Origin: Temnopleurus reevesii
Taxonomy: Eukaryota > Echinodermata > Echinoidea > Temnopleuroida > Temnopleuridae
Assembly (NCBI GenBank): GCA_036244855.1
Contig: BQKZ01001101.1
Location: forward strand, 11,406-75,405
Direction: 5' to 3'
DNA: 64,000 nucleotides
Part shown: in pieces, positions 63,369-64,000 of the stretch
Position numbering within the stretch: position 1 is the stretch's first letter
How the letters are laid out: every line of letters begins with the position of its first letter
The notes under the pieces: generated by a model
What the model was told of the DNA's origin: nothing
Databases searched by the model: none
Seen by the model: only the letters and a program-made list of their open reading frames with translations
Made by a program: the position numbers and the translations under genes

Positions 63369-63958
63369 TTAAAGGGTAATTTCACCCAGACATTCATGTG
63401 CTCTCATTGGGTGGAAAAAAATACAATAATCAAACAGTGAAAATTTGAGCAAAATCCGACGATCCGTTCAAAAGTCATGAAATTTGAAAGTTTTATTTTC
63501 TACCCCTCTTGGGCTCCTTAAATTGGCAACCTACACTGTACCTGCAAAAAATGGCTGTCAATGCTCATGGAGAACTCTCCGTTCACTTTGTACACAGAAT
63601 TTCTCATTTTCCTCTTTTTCTAGAAAAGTAGATAAAGTTTTACTTCTCTCTTCAAATATGATCTGGACATAATGATTCTGCAGGCATTTTTGGGATGAAT
63701 CTTGTTGATTTCTTATCTACTTTTCTATAAAAGGAACAAAATATGAAATTTTGTGTACGAAGTGGATGGAGAGTTCTCCATGTTTGCAGCCATTTTGTTT
63801 GTGTATGTTGCCAATTTAAAAAGCTCATCAGGGAAAACTTTGACAGTTCAACTTTTGAATGGATTGTACAATTTTGCTCAAATTTTCAGTTTGATTAATT
63901 GTATTTTTCTCCACCCACTGAGAGAATATCACCGTCTGGGTGAAGTTCTCCCATAACT
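63369..63958. mobile_element. Large foldback element (TTAAAGGGTAATTTCACCCAG)
   Basis: About 590 bp. TTAA at 63369-63372 then AGGGTAATTTCACCCAGAC; right end GTCTGGGTGAAGTTCTCCC. Further inner pairs: GGAGAACTCTCCGTTCACTT against AAGTGGATGGAGAGTTCTCC, and AGAAAAGTAGATAA against TTATCTACTTTTCT. The two halves are nearly complementary. Confidence 0.8.
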
Positions 63959-64000
63959 GGAAGATTTTCCAAATGCAATGGTAATATTTTGTTTAAAGCC

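Larger units (their letters stand above)
62384..64000 (-). other. LARP1 upstream intron
   Basis: Intron before the first coding exon, inferred from the acceptor at 62385-62384. Holds MITE copies at 62496-62617 and 63369-63958 and a GTT microsatellite near 62926-62945. The 5'-most exon lies beyond the window. Confidence 0.6.

Overview
This is a stretch of an animal nuclear genome, most likely from an echinoderm and probably a sea urchin. Three multi-exon genes with GT-AG introns fill it. Their proteins are close to, but clearly diverged from, vertebrate orthologues, and the introns are full of short inverted-repeat transposons of the kind common in marine invertebrates. The species call is inference. 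There are no bacterial operons, phage or CRISPR arrays. The sequence is a draft assembly: two long N gaps (26892-27226, 47711-48656) and five single-N joins (4761, 10256, 35816, 51499, 63212). At least two of those joins sit between near-identical sequence, so some duplications may be unmerged alleles.

Layout. (1) 315-14280, minus: cytosolic arginyl-tRNA synthetase RARS1. Fourteen coding exons join in phase to 664 codons. The locus is littered with extra exon pieces: 15 extra copies of the 3' part of the exon carrying the class I HIGH motif (8789-11100), a duplicated block of exons 9 and 10 (3707-6060), and broken copies of exons 13 and 14 (505-1063). (2) 14281-15618: head-to-head spacer with a GC-rich patch and hairpins. 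(3) about 15619-23531, plus: AKAP17A (XE7), an RNA-recognition, coiled-coil and RS-rich PKA-anchoring splicing factor. Its last exon has two in-frame TAA codons, after which the RS-rich frame stays open to 23531. (4) 23532-34764: no coding sequence, many transposon relics, and probably the long 3' UTRs of the two convergent genes. (5) 34765-62383, minus: LARP1, the La-related protein that binds the cap and TOP motif of ribosomal-protein mRNAs. Twenty-one coding exons join in phase to 1372 codons, with La motif, RG-rich box and DM15 repeats all visible. (6) 62384-64000: LARP1 upstream intron with transposons.

Two of the genes serve translation (RARS1 charges tRNA-Arg, LARP1 controls TOP mRNAs) and one serves splicing. 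Nothing suggests they form one system. The unusual biology is structural: repeated tandem duplication of exon edges together with their splice sites, in both RARS1 and LARP1, and the interrupted RS tail of AKAP17A.
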